Shown one piece after another: positions 21,838 to 31,663 of a stretch of DNA of 51,340 nucleotides. Position 1 is the stretch's first letter; each line of letters starts with the position of its first letter. The translations under genes were made by a program, and so were the position numbers. The stretch covers positions 1,232,640-1,283,979 of the forward strand of contig CM074816.1 of assembly GCA_037447605.1 (NCBI GenBank), in the 5' to 3' direction. Under the pieces are notes generated by a model, which worked only from the letters and a program-made list of their open reading frames with translations, searched no databases and had not been told where the DNA came from. The stretch comes from Zygnema circumcarinatum. Lineage: Eukaryota; Streptophyta; Zygnematophyceae; Zygnematales; Zygnemataceae.

Positions 21838-23754
21838 TGTATGTATGTATGTTCTGCAATCTCAAATCTGATGCTCATATATGTATGTATGTATGTATGT
21901 ATGTGTGTGTGTGTTTTGATGACGTGGGCAGAGGGGACACATGGGATGATGCGAATCCCGCGACATGGACCGCCGGTCCGGGCTATGGAGGGAGCTACCA
22001 ACCCTTCTCTCCCGCATACTCTCCCGCAGAGAATGTTCCAACTCCTCAAGATAACCAAAATGTGAGCTCTCCATGCACTGAAACTTGAACAAAAAAAAAG
22101 AAAAGGAAAGAAAACATAGAAAAGGAGGGGCTTGAAGAGCCCCTCCTTTTCTATGTTTAACGTTTCCTATCTTCACGAAGGAGCTCATACCCAACACCCT
22201 TAATGTTCTGAACAATGCCGAAAATGCTCCTTCTTATTGGAAGCCCGGAATTGGGATAACTTTCGGAATGAACTCTGTTTGGCTGCTGTGTTCAGTTTCT
22301 TCTTCTGAATATGCAAAGATAAAAAAAAGGTATGTTGTTTCTACTACTAGATGAGAACAGATTCATAAGGCACACCTTTAGGTTTTTTTCTTAACGTGGG
22401 TGTTTTACGGGTTTTTTTTTTTTTTCAGCCCTCCACTCCGGGATTGGCAGGGCGGTCCTATGAGGCGCCGACACCTGGCACAGGATGGGGGGGAGGACCA
22501 TCCGGGGGATATGCTGACGTAAGCAATACAGGTGGCACTCCAAGCTTTGGAGCAGGCACACCCTATGAAGGTAACCCTTCCTCTCCCTCTCTCCTACTAT
22601 CTCTTTCTCCCCCTCCTCTCCGTCGTCTCTCTCTATATCCTGCCTTCCCCTCACTCCGCTTCACCCCATCCACCCAGTTCTCTTTGTAATTTCCCTTTGC
22701 ATATCTCTATTTCCGGCTCGTTCCCTCGTATGTCATCTCCCCTCTCGTGATTCCCTCCTGTTTTGCTTTTGCTGTTTGTCCTCCATCCACTCACGTTCCC
22801 CCTTCCTCCTATGTTTCCCAATCTCCTCCTAACTCACTCTCCCACATCGCAGTGCTCCCCCCATTAAGATAGCTCACTCCTGCTGCTGCTCTCTTGTCCT
22901 TCTCTCCCCCTCTTCTTTTCTAAATACACCCCTTATTAATAGAGTATTCTCTTCTCCTGAAGCGTATGTGCATCTCCATATTCACACAGTGCAGTGTATG
23001 TTTCTCCCCTTCCTCTCCCCTCCCTCTCCCCTCCCTCTCCCCTCCCTCTCCCCTTCCTCTCCCCTCCCTCTCCCTCCCTCTCCCCNNNNNNNNNNGAGAG
23101 GAAACGAGGGAGAAAGGGGGGGGGGAGAAAGGGGGGGGGAGAAAGGGGGGGGGAGGGAAGGGGCAGGGAAGGAGGAAAGGGGAGAGGGAGGGACGGAGAG
23201 GGAGGGGGAAGATGGAGTGGGGGAGGGTGGAGGGAGGGGGAGGGGGAGTGGGAGGGAGGGGGGAGGGGGGAGGAGAAAGAGGGCGGGAGAGGGGGAAAGG
23301 AAAGAGGAAAGGGAGAGGAAGGCAGAGGGGCAGAGAGTGAGGGGGCAGGGGAGAGATGGGGGGGAGGTGAGTGGGGAAGGGGGGAGGAGGGTAGGATGAG
23401 AGGGGAATAGGGAGGGGAGGAGGGAGGAGGGAGACAGATTTGACATAGCAGGCTGATGGCTAACCTGTAGTTCGCACGTGCCGGGCCGTACACCAGGACG
23501 GCATTTGCCGCGTGGCAATGGGCGCACAGGGCGAGGGGGAGATGGTGGCTACCGCTGGGGCAGATTTAGAATTAGTTCCGCCAAAGAAAAACGACAAAAT
23601 CAAGGTGGCGACTGGCGAGTGGCGGGGCCATACCGGGAAACTGATTCAGATCGATGTGATGGACGCCATAGTGAAAATGGACGACTGGGACGAGGACTCA
23701 TCCAACGTTAAGGCCTTCGAGCTCACTGAGTTGGGACGATGGGTGCCGCCCTAG
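12099..23754 (+). CDS. SPT5: Transcription elongation factor SPT5 (20 exons, complete)
   Basis: Large subunit of DSIF, which with SPT4 controls RNA polymerase II pausing, processivity and capping. Exons: 12099-12360, 13709-13947, 14652-14807, 15051-15209, 15484-15567, 15923-15996, 16123-16477, 16746-16901, 17259-17356, 17581-17629, 17925-18080, 18723-18866, 19349-19469, 19586-19756, 20516-20576, 21078-21169, 21316-21394, 21932-22061, 22429-22570, 23471-23754. All are GT-AG, phases agree, and the sum is 3012 bases (1003 aa, close to plant SPT5). Order: acidic N-terminus; NGN domain (exons 2-4, [22 protein letters not shown]); KOW units ([48 protein letters not shown]); TP-rich C-terminal repeats (exons 16-19); final KOW ([20 protein letters not shown]). 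Exon 12's 3' end is the least certain. About 20-30 residues before the last KOW seem missing, perhaps a small exon lost near the gap at 23086. Confidence 0.93.
12440..13535. repeat. (C4-6T)n polypyrimidine array in SPT5 intron 1
   Basis: About 1.1 kb of CCCCCT/CCCCT units occupying nearly all of the first SPT5 intron, all pyrimidine on the coding strand. Two interruptions near 13370 and 13465 share CACGTTGGGTTTAGAAA. The Pro-rich and Gly-rich open frames here are spurious. Confidence 0.97.
15766..15786. repeat. (GCAT)n microsatellite
   Basis: Short self-complementary GCATGCATGC run in SPT5 intron 5. Confidence 0.8.
18098..18420. repeat. GA-rich polypurine tract in SPT5 intron 11
   Basis: Degenerate GAGAGAGGAGAGA repeats beginning about 17 bases after the exon 11 donor. 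No coding content. Confidence 0.9.
18975..19140. repeat. ~16-bp minisatellite in SPT5 intron 12
   Basis: Tandem GTAATGTAGGATATGG units, eight or more, decaying at the 3' end into GTAATGAAGGATAAT variants to about 19210. Confidence 0.93.
19770..20125. repeat. CT-rich array in SPT5 intron 14
   Basis: CT repeats that include a ~60-bp higher-order unit (CTCTCCCTCTCCCCCTTTCT followed by TTCCTCCCCTCTC) repeated about four times between 19820 and 20030. Confidence 0.9.
21655..21912. repeat. (ATGT)n with a repeated 28-bp spacer, SPT5 intron 17
   Basis: Four blocks of ATGT repeats, each preceded by a near-identical spacer of the form TTCTGCAATCTCAAATYTGA followed by TGCTCAT. The last block ends in (GT)n. 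Intronic; the Tyr-Val-Cys-Met frames are artefacts. Confidence 0.95.
22112..22158. repeat. Perfect 21-bp hairpin in SPT5 intron 18
   Basis: Arms 22112-22132 and 22138-22158 are exact reverse complements with a 5-base loop (TGAAG). The arm begins AAACATAGAAAAGGAGGGGC. Confidence 0.9.
22990..23435. repeat. Polypyrimidine to polypurine switch around an assembly gap
   Basis: CCCCTCCCTCT repeats up to 23085, ten N, then GGGAGAGGGAG-type polypurine to about 23435, all in the last SPT5 intron. The strand switch at the gap suggests a large inverted repeat that the assembler could not cross, or a mis-join. Confidence 0.85.
23086..23095. other. Assembly gap (10 N) in last SPT5 intron
   Basis: Ten unknown bases between a pyrimidine and a purine array. 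A small SPT5 exon could be missing here. Confidence 0.99.
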
Positions 23755-24950
23755 AGAGGGAGGTGGGAGAGAAAGCAGGGAGAGAGTAGAGGAGGAATGG
23801 AAAGAGAGAGCGAGAGAGAGAAAGAGAGAGCGGGGAGGGGAGGGGGGGAGAGAGCGAGTATTGTTTGTTAGGATGGAGAAGTGAGGTTTGGTCTGGAAGC
23901 AAGGACGAACATTCGTTGTCTGTCTCCAAAGTGTAGACGGCAGGGAAGGAAGGGGCTTTAAGGTTAGGGCTTGTTTGGGGTTTTAGAGGGTCTGATTTTA
24001 AGGGTTTATGATGAAAGTGCGTAGGAGTGATGTACAGGGAAAGGAAATGCAGGGCAGTGGAAGCTACTGTTTCTGCGTTTAGGAACGAATGAAAATTTGA
24101 GGCCCTGTTTGGAGGATGGGATCGTGTTCCATATGAGCCAATGCGACGTGTGTCAAAACATGGTTATCGAAATCCACACTTTTGTGGTTTGCTTGTGCAT
24201 TGAACCTTGTCGCTTGAACATGAAGGAAGAAGTTGACCGACTTTGACCACTAATGTGAGGATGGAAGCCTTGCCACAGAAGACTGCGGTTCCTTTTTCTC
24301 ATCTTATCCAGTGCGGACGGAGCTTGCTAAGGGCTCTGTCTGCTGCCCCAGAATAGCACCCTCAATGAGTGTACCAAAAGTTATCCATAAATCCAAACTA
24401 ATGTTTATGGACCTGTCGTGTAGGTTTAGGCCACGCTGTTTATGTTCTTCCTAATTGGTTTTGGGATTTTGAGTATTTAGTGTAATTTCAAATTGTACTC
24501 GTCGACCCTAAACCCTAAACCCTAGTCCGACACACCCTCATAGACTCCACGATGAGGTACGAAAGTTTCAAAAATAATCTTCCCACAGTCACTTTCCTGA
24601 TTTAAGGTTTTTCTTTATAAATGACTTTTTTTTGCCATATGTTATCGCGGGCGCGGGCACTCCCAAGGGTTCCCTCGCTGCCTGCCCGTTAGATCGGGCA
24701 AGCTAAACCCTAAAACCCTACTGCCCTGCAATCCACGGGGCTTAGCCCGGGAGGGTTTTCTACTGCCCGCTTTCCCTCCCAAGTGCGCTCAGCGCGCGAA
24801 AAAAGAAAAAAGCGACTGTCGGAACCATGGGAGCCGTCGATGGCCGTTGATCGGACGGCTGTGGTGCGGCGATGACAGCATGGCCTTTCGGGGCGCGCTC
24901 GTGGTTTGACCACGCGCCGCCGCTCCCCCTCCGCCGGCCGGCCCCGCCTG
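23755..24950. other. Intergenic stretch, no gene seen
   Basis: SPT5 3' flank: a GA-rich tract to about 23860, then unique sequence without a convincing open frame. It holds short interstitial telomere repeats (CCCTAAACCCTAAACCCTA at about 24508-24527, and a shorter one near 24704). Confidence 0.6.
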
Positions 24951-25205
24951 CTGCGTTTTGTATCGTCATATCGCCGATACGATGTGATATTTTCTATTGA
25001 AAATATTGGTAGTATCGGTTCGTCCCATTCGGCCTCTGCGTTTTGTATCGCCATATTGCCGAGATATGCTATTTGGTATCGGAAATATCAGTGGTATCGG
25101 TTCGTCCCATGCGGGTGCATCGTTTCGTATCGCCCATATCGCCGATACTAAATGTTGTTCGTATTGGAAGTATCAGCTGTATCGGTTCGTGGTATGCGGC
25201 ATGAT
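24951..25205. repeat. Three degenerate ~82-bp tandem copies rich in TATCG/CGATA
   Basis: Each copy runs from a TTTNGTATCG start, through CATATCGCCGATAC-like palindromic words, to GTATCGGTTCGTCCCATNCGG. Copies begin near 24953, 25037 and 25121. Related TATCG/CGATA words recur near 38815, 43054 and 47395. Confidence 0.75.
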
Positions 25206-25868
25206 AATTGATCAGTATGTATCGGTTTTAGCGATACGATATTAGATATCGAGCATTGAAGGGGTTTGTTGACGATACATGAAAACCAACAGTTCTGTGA
25301 AGTGCGCTGTTCGAGCTGCGTAACGAGATGACGTCAACAACACCGCTGAAATTTTAGTCAGAAATTTGTATTTGTGAGCATAGAACTACGGTTCCGGTGA
25401 ACAGAACTGCGCGCATGGAGCCGTCAGATTGAGAGTGCAGCAGGCGGCAGTGGTTGGTGTGGCAGCAGGTGGCAGATCCCAGCGTCGCTGCATTATTGCT
25501 GCAAAAGTCTCGCCCAAAGTAAGGCGATATTGGACGCAAATCTCTTCATAACGCTGCAGGATTCAAGATTTTGGAGCTTGTCGGGGGCAAGTTTATGAGG
25601 TGCATCGTTTGCAACGGAGGGAAATCGCCGGGTATTGTTGCCGAAGTTAACCCTAAATCACTCTGTGGACACTACTCGTTTTGTCTCGTTGCAGTTTTCA
25701 AGCTTCTTTACTGAAAATAGCAGAAGTAATTCGATTTATAATATTCGAGTGTAATTTTATGTAGAATGCTGCACTTGAAGCTGCAGGTTTTCCTGATCAG
25801 TGGCTTATCTTGGTCGACTGTTGCAGGTGGTCGACTGTTGCAGGTATTGCGTTACTGCTTTAGTTCCA
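25206..25868. other. Intergenic / possible retroelement leader, no gene seen
   Basis: Unique sequence 5' of the gag frame. I looked for TG..CA-type LTR ends and a primer-binding site and could not define either. Confidence 0.4.
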
Positions 25869-26609
25869 ATGGCGCCTTTTTCTTCATCCAAGCACGTTAA
25901 GGAATTGGAAGAATTGAGAAAGTGGGCTTGTGATTTCGGAGGCGAGTGTTATTATGTGTGGGCGTTTCGAACTAAGTTGACGCTGAAATGCGAAGAGCTC
26001 TGGGAAATTGTTTCTGGAGAAGAGCCTCAGCCAGCCGATGCAGAGGAAGCTGCGGCGTGGCAGGAGAAAATGAAGTCAGCTACAGGGCACATCGTTCTTT
26101 CTATGAATACGAAACAATGTAATATTTCTATTTCTCAAATGGACTCAGACGCAAAAGAGCTTTGGGATTATATTGCAGATATCTACAAGCCCAGGGGCCG
26201 GTCAATTCATTATTCTTTGAGGCGAATGCTCTACCACGTGAAGATGGAAGAGGGCGATTCGTTGTCGGAACATGTGAAGTTGGTGAGCGACATTGTTTCT
26301 CTTCTGAAACTTGTCGGTGCTCCATGTAAGGAACAAGAAGCTGTCGAAGTCCTCTTATACAGTTTAGCACGGCCATGTACCCATTATCGTATAATTTTAA
26401 TGTGCTCCTTTGAAGATGGAACGACCAATTTTCAAGGTATCTGCGCCTTTCTCATTAGTGAAGGAAAGCGAATCGCTGAAGAGAAACGAAGGCGTAAGGC
26501 GGACGAGCTTGCCGCAGACATCTGTTACTATTGTAATTCACCGGGTCATTGGGCGAGAAATTGCAAGAAAAAAGCGGTTGATTTGAAAAAGTCAGAACAG
26601 GTGTATTGA
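25869..26609 (+). mobile_element. Ty1-copia retrotransposon Gag (UBN2 family), gag-only remnant
   Basis: An uninterrupted 246-residue open frame from ATG 25869. It has the UBN2 gag pattern of copia elements: an LWEIVSGEEPQP-like start, KELWDYIADIYKPRGR, an LRRMLYHVKMEEGDSLSEHV helix, EAVEVLLYSLA, and near the C-terminus a CCHC zinc knuckle (CYYCNSPGHWARNC, about residues 220-233). Gag packages element RNA in the cytoplasm. No protease, integrase or reverse transcriptase follows; after the stop comes the start of the duplicated block, so the rest is deleted. A second, shorter piece of the same gag end lies at 31987-32138. It could be a domesticated gag gene, but a truncated element is simpler. 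Confidence 0.8.
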
Positions 26610-27385
26610 ATGTCGACAAAGCGTCCCCTTTGAATTTGATTACATGTTACGAGAACGATATCTTCTAGGCAGTAGCTTAGAAGCTATTGGAGTAGGGATG
26701 CGGCAGCTGAAGCCCTTTGCAATTGGTAGGAGTTGACGCAAAAAATGAGAGGAAAAGAGAGGAGGAGAAAATGAGAGAGAAAATTGTTCCTGAACATACT
26801 AGAAGTCGGTGGACTGTTGTTAGTCCGAATGTAAAACCCTTGAACTTGCGAAAACATTTCAGCTCTCCCTTCCCCCCCCCCTTCTCTCTCCCTCCTTTCA
26901 CCCTCGTGCTCTTCCTCTCCTTACCCTCGCGAATAGCGAATTCACAATGTAGAGAGCATAGTGAAGATCAAAATCAAAGGTTTCCAAACATGCTATGAGT
27001 TCTTGACATAAACAATAAAGAATCGTTGTGGATTTAATTGAACCTCGTTTGTTAAGGGTACTTTTGATGGTACTTTTGAGTGAGATGAAAGGAAAATTAA
27101 AGGGATCCCCATATCTTCCAAACATGGATATGGAACAAACATTTAACATGCACATATGACACATTCCATGCGTCCACGTGGCACATCTACTCCTCTCACC
27201 TTTCCTACGCCCTCTCCCTCTTCCTTCCTCCTCTAATGCGCATCATCTCATCCATAGAGACTTCACTGTTCTGTTGTTTCCACTATATACATCCCTTTTT
27301 GTTTCCACTATGTACATCCCTTGCGAAGATCCCCTTCTCTCATCCCTGCAGCCTCGGGCTATTCTCTCCCCTCTACTTCTGTACC
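26610..27385. other. Spacer of unit A, no gene seen
   Basis: Sequence between the gag stop and the SMP gene, mirrored by 32140-32987 in unit B. Mostly pyrimidine-rich plus strand with no conserved open frame. Confidence 0.5.
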
Positions 27386-28481
27386 TCATACCTTCTCTCC
27401 TCTTTCGGTCCCTCCCTCCCTCCCACCTTCCCCTCCGGCACACCTTCTAGTTTGCTTCCAATTGTCATCGTCCTTCGAAACATTTCGAGCAGCCGCACGC
27501 TGAGCCCGTGAGGCAAAGCTGCCCTTCTCTACACCGCCCCCGTGAGCACGTGCCTCCGCGCTCTGAATCGGAAACAGAGAAAAAAATCAGAACGCATTAG
27601 ACTGCATACTCCACCTCATTGAACCGTCAGACGGAGCAGCCACAGGAAGAACTGGATAATGTTCGGCATCCAGCGGCCCTTACACTGACCACGAACACTA
27701 CAGTACCAAGATTGTGACTGACTCTTCCTCCCTCCTTTCCCCCGCCTCCCTCCCTCTCCTCTCTCCCACTTGCCATTCCCATGTTGAGTACGACGCCGCA
27801 AGCTACTGACCTGAATCCGAGCAGCCTCTTCAGGTGTCATCGGATTCTTGCTGCTCTTGTCCCCTCCGCCGCCGCTCTGTCATGTACAAAACGGAGTAAA
27901 TAACTTTGTATCAAATCATATATTAGCCAGGGGGCAGAGGGGAAGGGTGGGTGTGTGCGGCGGGGGGGGGAGGCCGAAAGGGAGGGAGGGAGGGAGGGAG
28001 GGAGGGAGGGAGGGAGGGAGGGAGGGAGGTAGTATGGGAGGCAAGGATTCATGTACCACCCCACCCACGTCACTTCTCCTCAAGAATCACACCATCGCTC
28101 CAATACACTCTTCTTAATCCAGAAAAATATTAAGAAGAAAACTAAGCCAAGAAACCACAGCCTGAAAGCCCTTCACAATCCTCTGACGGTGCTCCAATTC
28201 TACTGCTTCAGTTTCAGTTACGCAACTGCGGCCATGGAACCACTCACCCCAGAAGCCCCTTTGCCAGCGCTGTCCTGCCACCCACTTCCCCCTCCTCCGC
28301 CGTTCCCCTCCGCCTCCATCAGGAAGCGAGGAGAGGTCGTCATAGTTTTCCGCCCCATTCCGACAATTGGCTGAGTGGAGACAGGAGGGAGCCATTGCAG
28401 GACACCGCCGCGAAGGTGACTGACTTGCAGACTCAGCCCCCTCCTCATTTTCCCGCTACAAAAATTTTTGAAGTTCTGCAT
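27386..28481 (-). CDS. SMP (seed maturation protein / LEA type) domain protein, copy A
   Basis: Exons 28248-28481, 27811-27876, 27386-27562; phase-0 GT-AG joins; about 158 residues. Exons 2 and 3 join as MTPEEAARIQ / SAEARAHGGGVEKGSFASR / AQRAAARN, a clear SMP domain (PF04927-type), as in LEA-class proteins linked to desiccation or seed maturation and in small nuclear proteins of unknown role. Upstream is a Gly/Ser/Lys linker (exon 1 end and start of exon 2). The start at 28481 is the first ATG kept in both duplicates; shorter starts are possible. Unlike copy B, the acidic tail and its stop are lost through a small deletion, so the frame runs into WKQTRRCAGGEGGREGG before TGA. The tail is therefore probably degraded. 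Divergent to the F-box-like gene. Confidence 0.7.
27967..28029. repeat. (GGGA)n microsatellite
   Basis: GGGA tetranucleotide run in SMP copy A intron 1. The matching place in copy B carries the assembly gap at 33506. Confidence 0.93.
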
Positions 28482-29163
28482 ATTCTCAAAAAGGTAATGC
28501 TCTCACTCTCTCTCTCCCCCCCCTCCCTCTCTCTTTCTTGCTCTCTCTCTCTCGCTCGCTCAGTCTCACACTTCCCTTGCCCTCACCCTCTCCCTATCCC
28601 TATCTCCTTCTCCCTCTCTCAACCTTTATCACTGCCGAAGCCGTTCCATGACTCGTGTGTCACGCCTTTCTGCACATCGCGACAACAAAGGGAAGCGTTT
28701 CAAGGGCGGCCTGCCACGCGCAGTGCCCGGCGGCGCATGCAGTTTGCAGCGGACTCGAGCATGGCCTCGTCGCAGACCTCTCGGCCTTTCTCGAACAGTC
28801 CCGCAAAGTGCGATTGCGCGCATGCAAGTCACTTTTGGAGACTGAGGAGACATCCGCCGTGAATGGGTGCTTGAATGGCAGTGGATGACTCGGAGTCGAT
28901 GTAAGATTTAGATTTGAACCAATCCCGCGCCGTGACGCCGACAGTATTGCAAACGCGGCAAGCGTCGGTGGCGTCCGTACACTTCTAGAACCTTCCTGCC
29001 GGCGGCTTGTGAGCTGCGGCTGTAAGGACCTCCCTTTTATCGCCATCACCCCTCCTACCTTTCTCCTTCTCCTCCTCTCATATTTCTCCTCCTATTCTTT
29101 TACTTATCTGTCATTCCCTTTTAAAATTTTCATTCCTTCGTTTTCTTTGTCCTTCTTGCGTCC
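28482..29163. promoter_or_regulatory. Shared region between divergent SMP and F-box-like genes (unit A)
   Basis: Kept in both duplicates (compare 34014-34700). It includes a CT-rich run and, at about 28690-28890, a very conserved block with an open plus-strand frame (ends LLETEETSAVNGCLNGSG, unknown). It may be promoter, 5' UTR or a small gene; the sequence does not decide. Confidence 0.4.
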
Positions 29164-30400
29164 ATGGACTCGAGCAGCAAACCAGAAAGTGGCACTTGCG
29201 ATGGCGGCTCAATCTTGGGCCTTCCAATGGTCCTTTTGGTGCAAATTCTCTTCGGGGCTGTTGACGCCGATGATTTTATGAAGAGCGCTTTGCGGCTGTC
29301 AACTGTTTGCAAGGCCTTTCAAGAAGCGGTGCAGGCATTCACGGAAGCAAGTATTGGAAGCAGAACGGTGACTGCCATAAAAAAAAGGGTTCATGGAGAG
29401 GAAGCTCAGTTTCTTGAAATTGGAAAACTTGTGCGTTTAACGCCTAAGGTGGAGTCCCTTAAAGTTGTTGATTTTCCTGTTTTTCCTGCCATGATATTTT
29501 CTTGGTCGACTGTGATTGGGAGTACTCTTCGAAATCTGTCTATCGGCAGGGCAGAAGGAAGGAGGGAGGAAGGAGGTCTCAATTGGTATCATTTCCAAGC
29601 GCTCGCCAGCTTACCGGTTCTTGAAAGCTTAACGGCCGCGGTTGCGCTTGGTCCGGGTATAGCCAATTGCAGAGTTTTTGAAAGTGTGAAGAGGCTTCAT
29701 ATCTATGTAAAAAAGAAAAGGGGCTATGGAGTTTTTGCGCGCTTTCTTTGCTTGTTTCCAAATCTTGCGTTTTTGCGCTTATTCGACAATGGTGATTTGT
29801 ATAGAAAACATGATTATGTGGTTGAACACGCTAACTTGGAGGAGCTAGATGTACGTGGAAGTTATTATCATCGTTTGAAAATTACATGTCCACAGTTGAG
29901 AATTCTTAGTCTTCATGTATATGTGAAAGAGTTGGTATTCGGGCGAAACGGTTGCTTGGATGAGATCCTTTTACTCGAAGGGATCCATGACCTCAGATTC
30001 GAAATGGATTCGTTGAGAATTGAACTCCACAACTCCATATTCCAATTTACCTTTATGTGAGGAGGATATTATTCTCAAGTTTCTTTTGAGGAGCATGAAC
30101 AGTTTGGAAAAATTCCAGGTGACAAGAGACTATGGCTTACGTTGGGCGAACGTTTGTAAGGCTTTGAAGAATAGTTTTTTCTTCCCTCGACTTGTTGAAC
30201 TTACAATTTTACAAGTTTTGAAGCCTCTCGATATACAGATGTCACGTGAGTGGCTGAAAGTCAGCCCGAAGCTTCAACATATGCGCTTCGAATTATGCTC
30301 GAAGGTATATAGGGTTGACGGCGACGGCGATGAGGCCTTCATGGAGAAGGTTGAAGAATTAGAGAAGCTATTTCCAAGGGTTTGCTTCAGCCTTATGTGA
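29164..30400 (+). pseudogene. F-box-like / LRR-like protein, copy A, frameshifted
   Basis: Reads from ATG 29164 (MDSSSKPESGTCDGGS) through an F-box-like segment (LGLPMVLLVQILF...LSTVCKAFQEA, residues ~18-55) and Leu-rich repeats of LEELDV/LRILSLH style to a TGA at 30058-30060. Compared with copy B, an extra T in a T-run at about 30048 shifts the frame; the remaining C-terminal ~110 residues continue in another frame to a stop at 30398-30400. Relative to copy B it also lacks a ~40-residue stretch after KVESL. F-box proteins usually supply the substrate arm of SCF ubiquitin ligases. The gene is therefore a truncated or dying duplicate, unless the shortened 298-residue product is used. Confidence 0.65.
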
Positions 30401-30654
30401 GATAGCAAGATGACAAACGGATCAGCATACGCCAAGTATGGGACTCTCACCTTTATAACGTGTATCTACTTTTTTGAAGAAGGAAGTAGACAAATTTGAA
30501 AGTTCCTGTTGCTTGTTCTTATGATTTTTGAAGATTATCTCTCTGCATGTACCTGTTTAACCTATGGAATTCTTTCTTTTGTCACGTGTGTCTACTGTCT
30601 TGCCTAACTCACCCAAGCATGATGCTTTGGTGGTCGTTGGATTCATAACAGGTG

Positions 30655-30804
30655 ATTTTCTGGCCGTTAAGAGTTCCATGGACAGTTTTTCTGAAGGAGG
30701 CCGCACGCTTGCTTTCAATTTCTGTAAACAATGGCGATGATTCGAGACTCGGTTCAAAAGCTTACGTTTGGACTGCAGAAGTGAGGCAGATTCATGATGA
30801 ATAG
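30655..30804 (+). other. Conserved downstream open frame, copy A
   Basis: Sequence after the F-box-like gene reading VPWTVFLKEAARLLSISV...GSKAYVWTAEVRQIHDE then stop. The same frame is open at 36285-36436 in copy B. A one-base indel just upstream differs between copies. It may be a 3' exon or a small gene. Function unknown. Confidence 0.35.
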
Positions 30805-31507
30805 ATCTCTTTTAGATGCGATATCGGTTCGGGTGTTTACTGGCGACATTTTAGCGCTTTTTGTGGCCTAGTTTAGGATAGTTTAGGATGGTTACAGTCG
30901 TTTAGGTATCATCAGACTGCTTTGGCCAGTATTTGGATTTTTTTCCTTTGGGCTTGGCGACGCTTTGATGTTTCCTTTGGATGTCTAGGCCACCCTCTCG
31001 AGTCTCTTCATCCCACTCTTTCTTGCCTTGGAGTGCAAGTGCCCTTCACTGCTAGTGCCCTTTCTCTATATGCTGATGCCTCATCTCTCAAAGCATGATT
31101 GTGGGTAGATTGCATTCAAATTGACTCCAAAGAAAATATACAAAGACATAAAAGCACAAAGAAATCATATCCATACAAAATACCCCTCGAAAGCCTCAAA
31201 GGCTTGAAACTACATTAAGAATGAACAAGGACGCACAACGTAATAGTTAAGCCCACAGCTCTCACTACCTATTTTTACAAACCCTTCTCTGAAAACAATT
31301 ACTATATCCTACCATTCAATCCTGGACCATACACCTCCTAATCCTGTCCACCTCCTAATCCTATTCATCCAAAGCAGCCACTTCCCTGTTGCACTCCTCC
31401 ACGTCCTCTCGACACCTCCATGCCTCGGCGGTCACCTTCTATGCGCTCATGGAACCCGGCCCTCAAGAGGGGCTGCGGCAGGGCGGGGCAGGACCAGCAG
31501 ACAGGCA

Positions 31508-31575
31508 TGGACATGAGCATGGCATGGCATGGTATGGCATGGCATGGCTCCGCACGGCATGGCATGGCACGCATG
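31508..31575. repeat. (GGCAT)n microsatellite
   Basis: GCATGGCATGGTATGGCATGG-type pentanucleotide run at the 3' edge of unit A. Its counterpart in unit B (37180-37297) lies in the opposite orientation. Confidence 0.9.
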
Positions 31576-31663
31576 ATGGCTGACCCAGTGTCTCCGCGGT
31601 CTCAGATCCGCTCCACCTATCACGAGCACTGACCGATCATGTCATTTCTTACAAAGAAATAAT

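Larger units (their letters stand above)
26440..31580. repeat. Segmental duplication, unit A
   Basis: Block colinear with 31990-37430: gag end, ~700-bp pyrimidine-rich spacer, SMP gene (-), shared divergent promoter region, F-box-like gene (+), conserved downstream frame, and a 3' flank ending in an ATGCC-type microsatellite. The copies share long stretches with scattered substitutions and small indels. Unit A lacks about 60 bp present after the gag stop in unit B, and lacks the ~200-bp F-box insert of unit B. Confidence 0.88.

Noticed and set aside
21625-22088. Tyr-Val-Cys-Met repeat protein
   Set aside because: (ATGT)n translated inside SPT5 intron 17; the real exon 18 starts at 21932.
22966-23410. 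Frames spanning the N gap at 23086
   Set aside because: Low-complexity sequence on both sides, and the frame over the gap is arbitrary.
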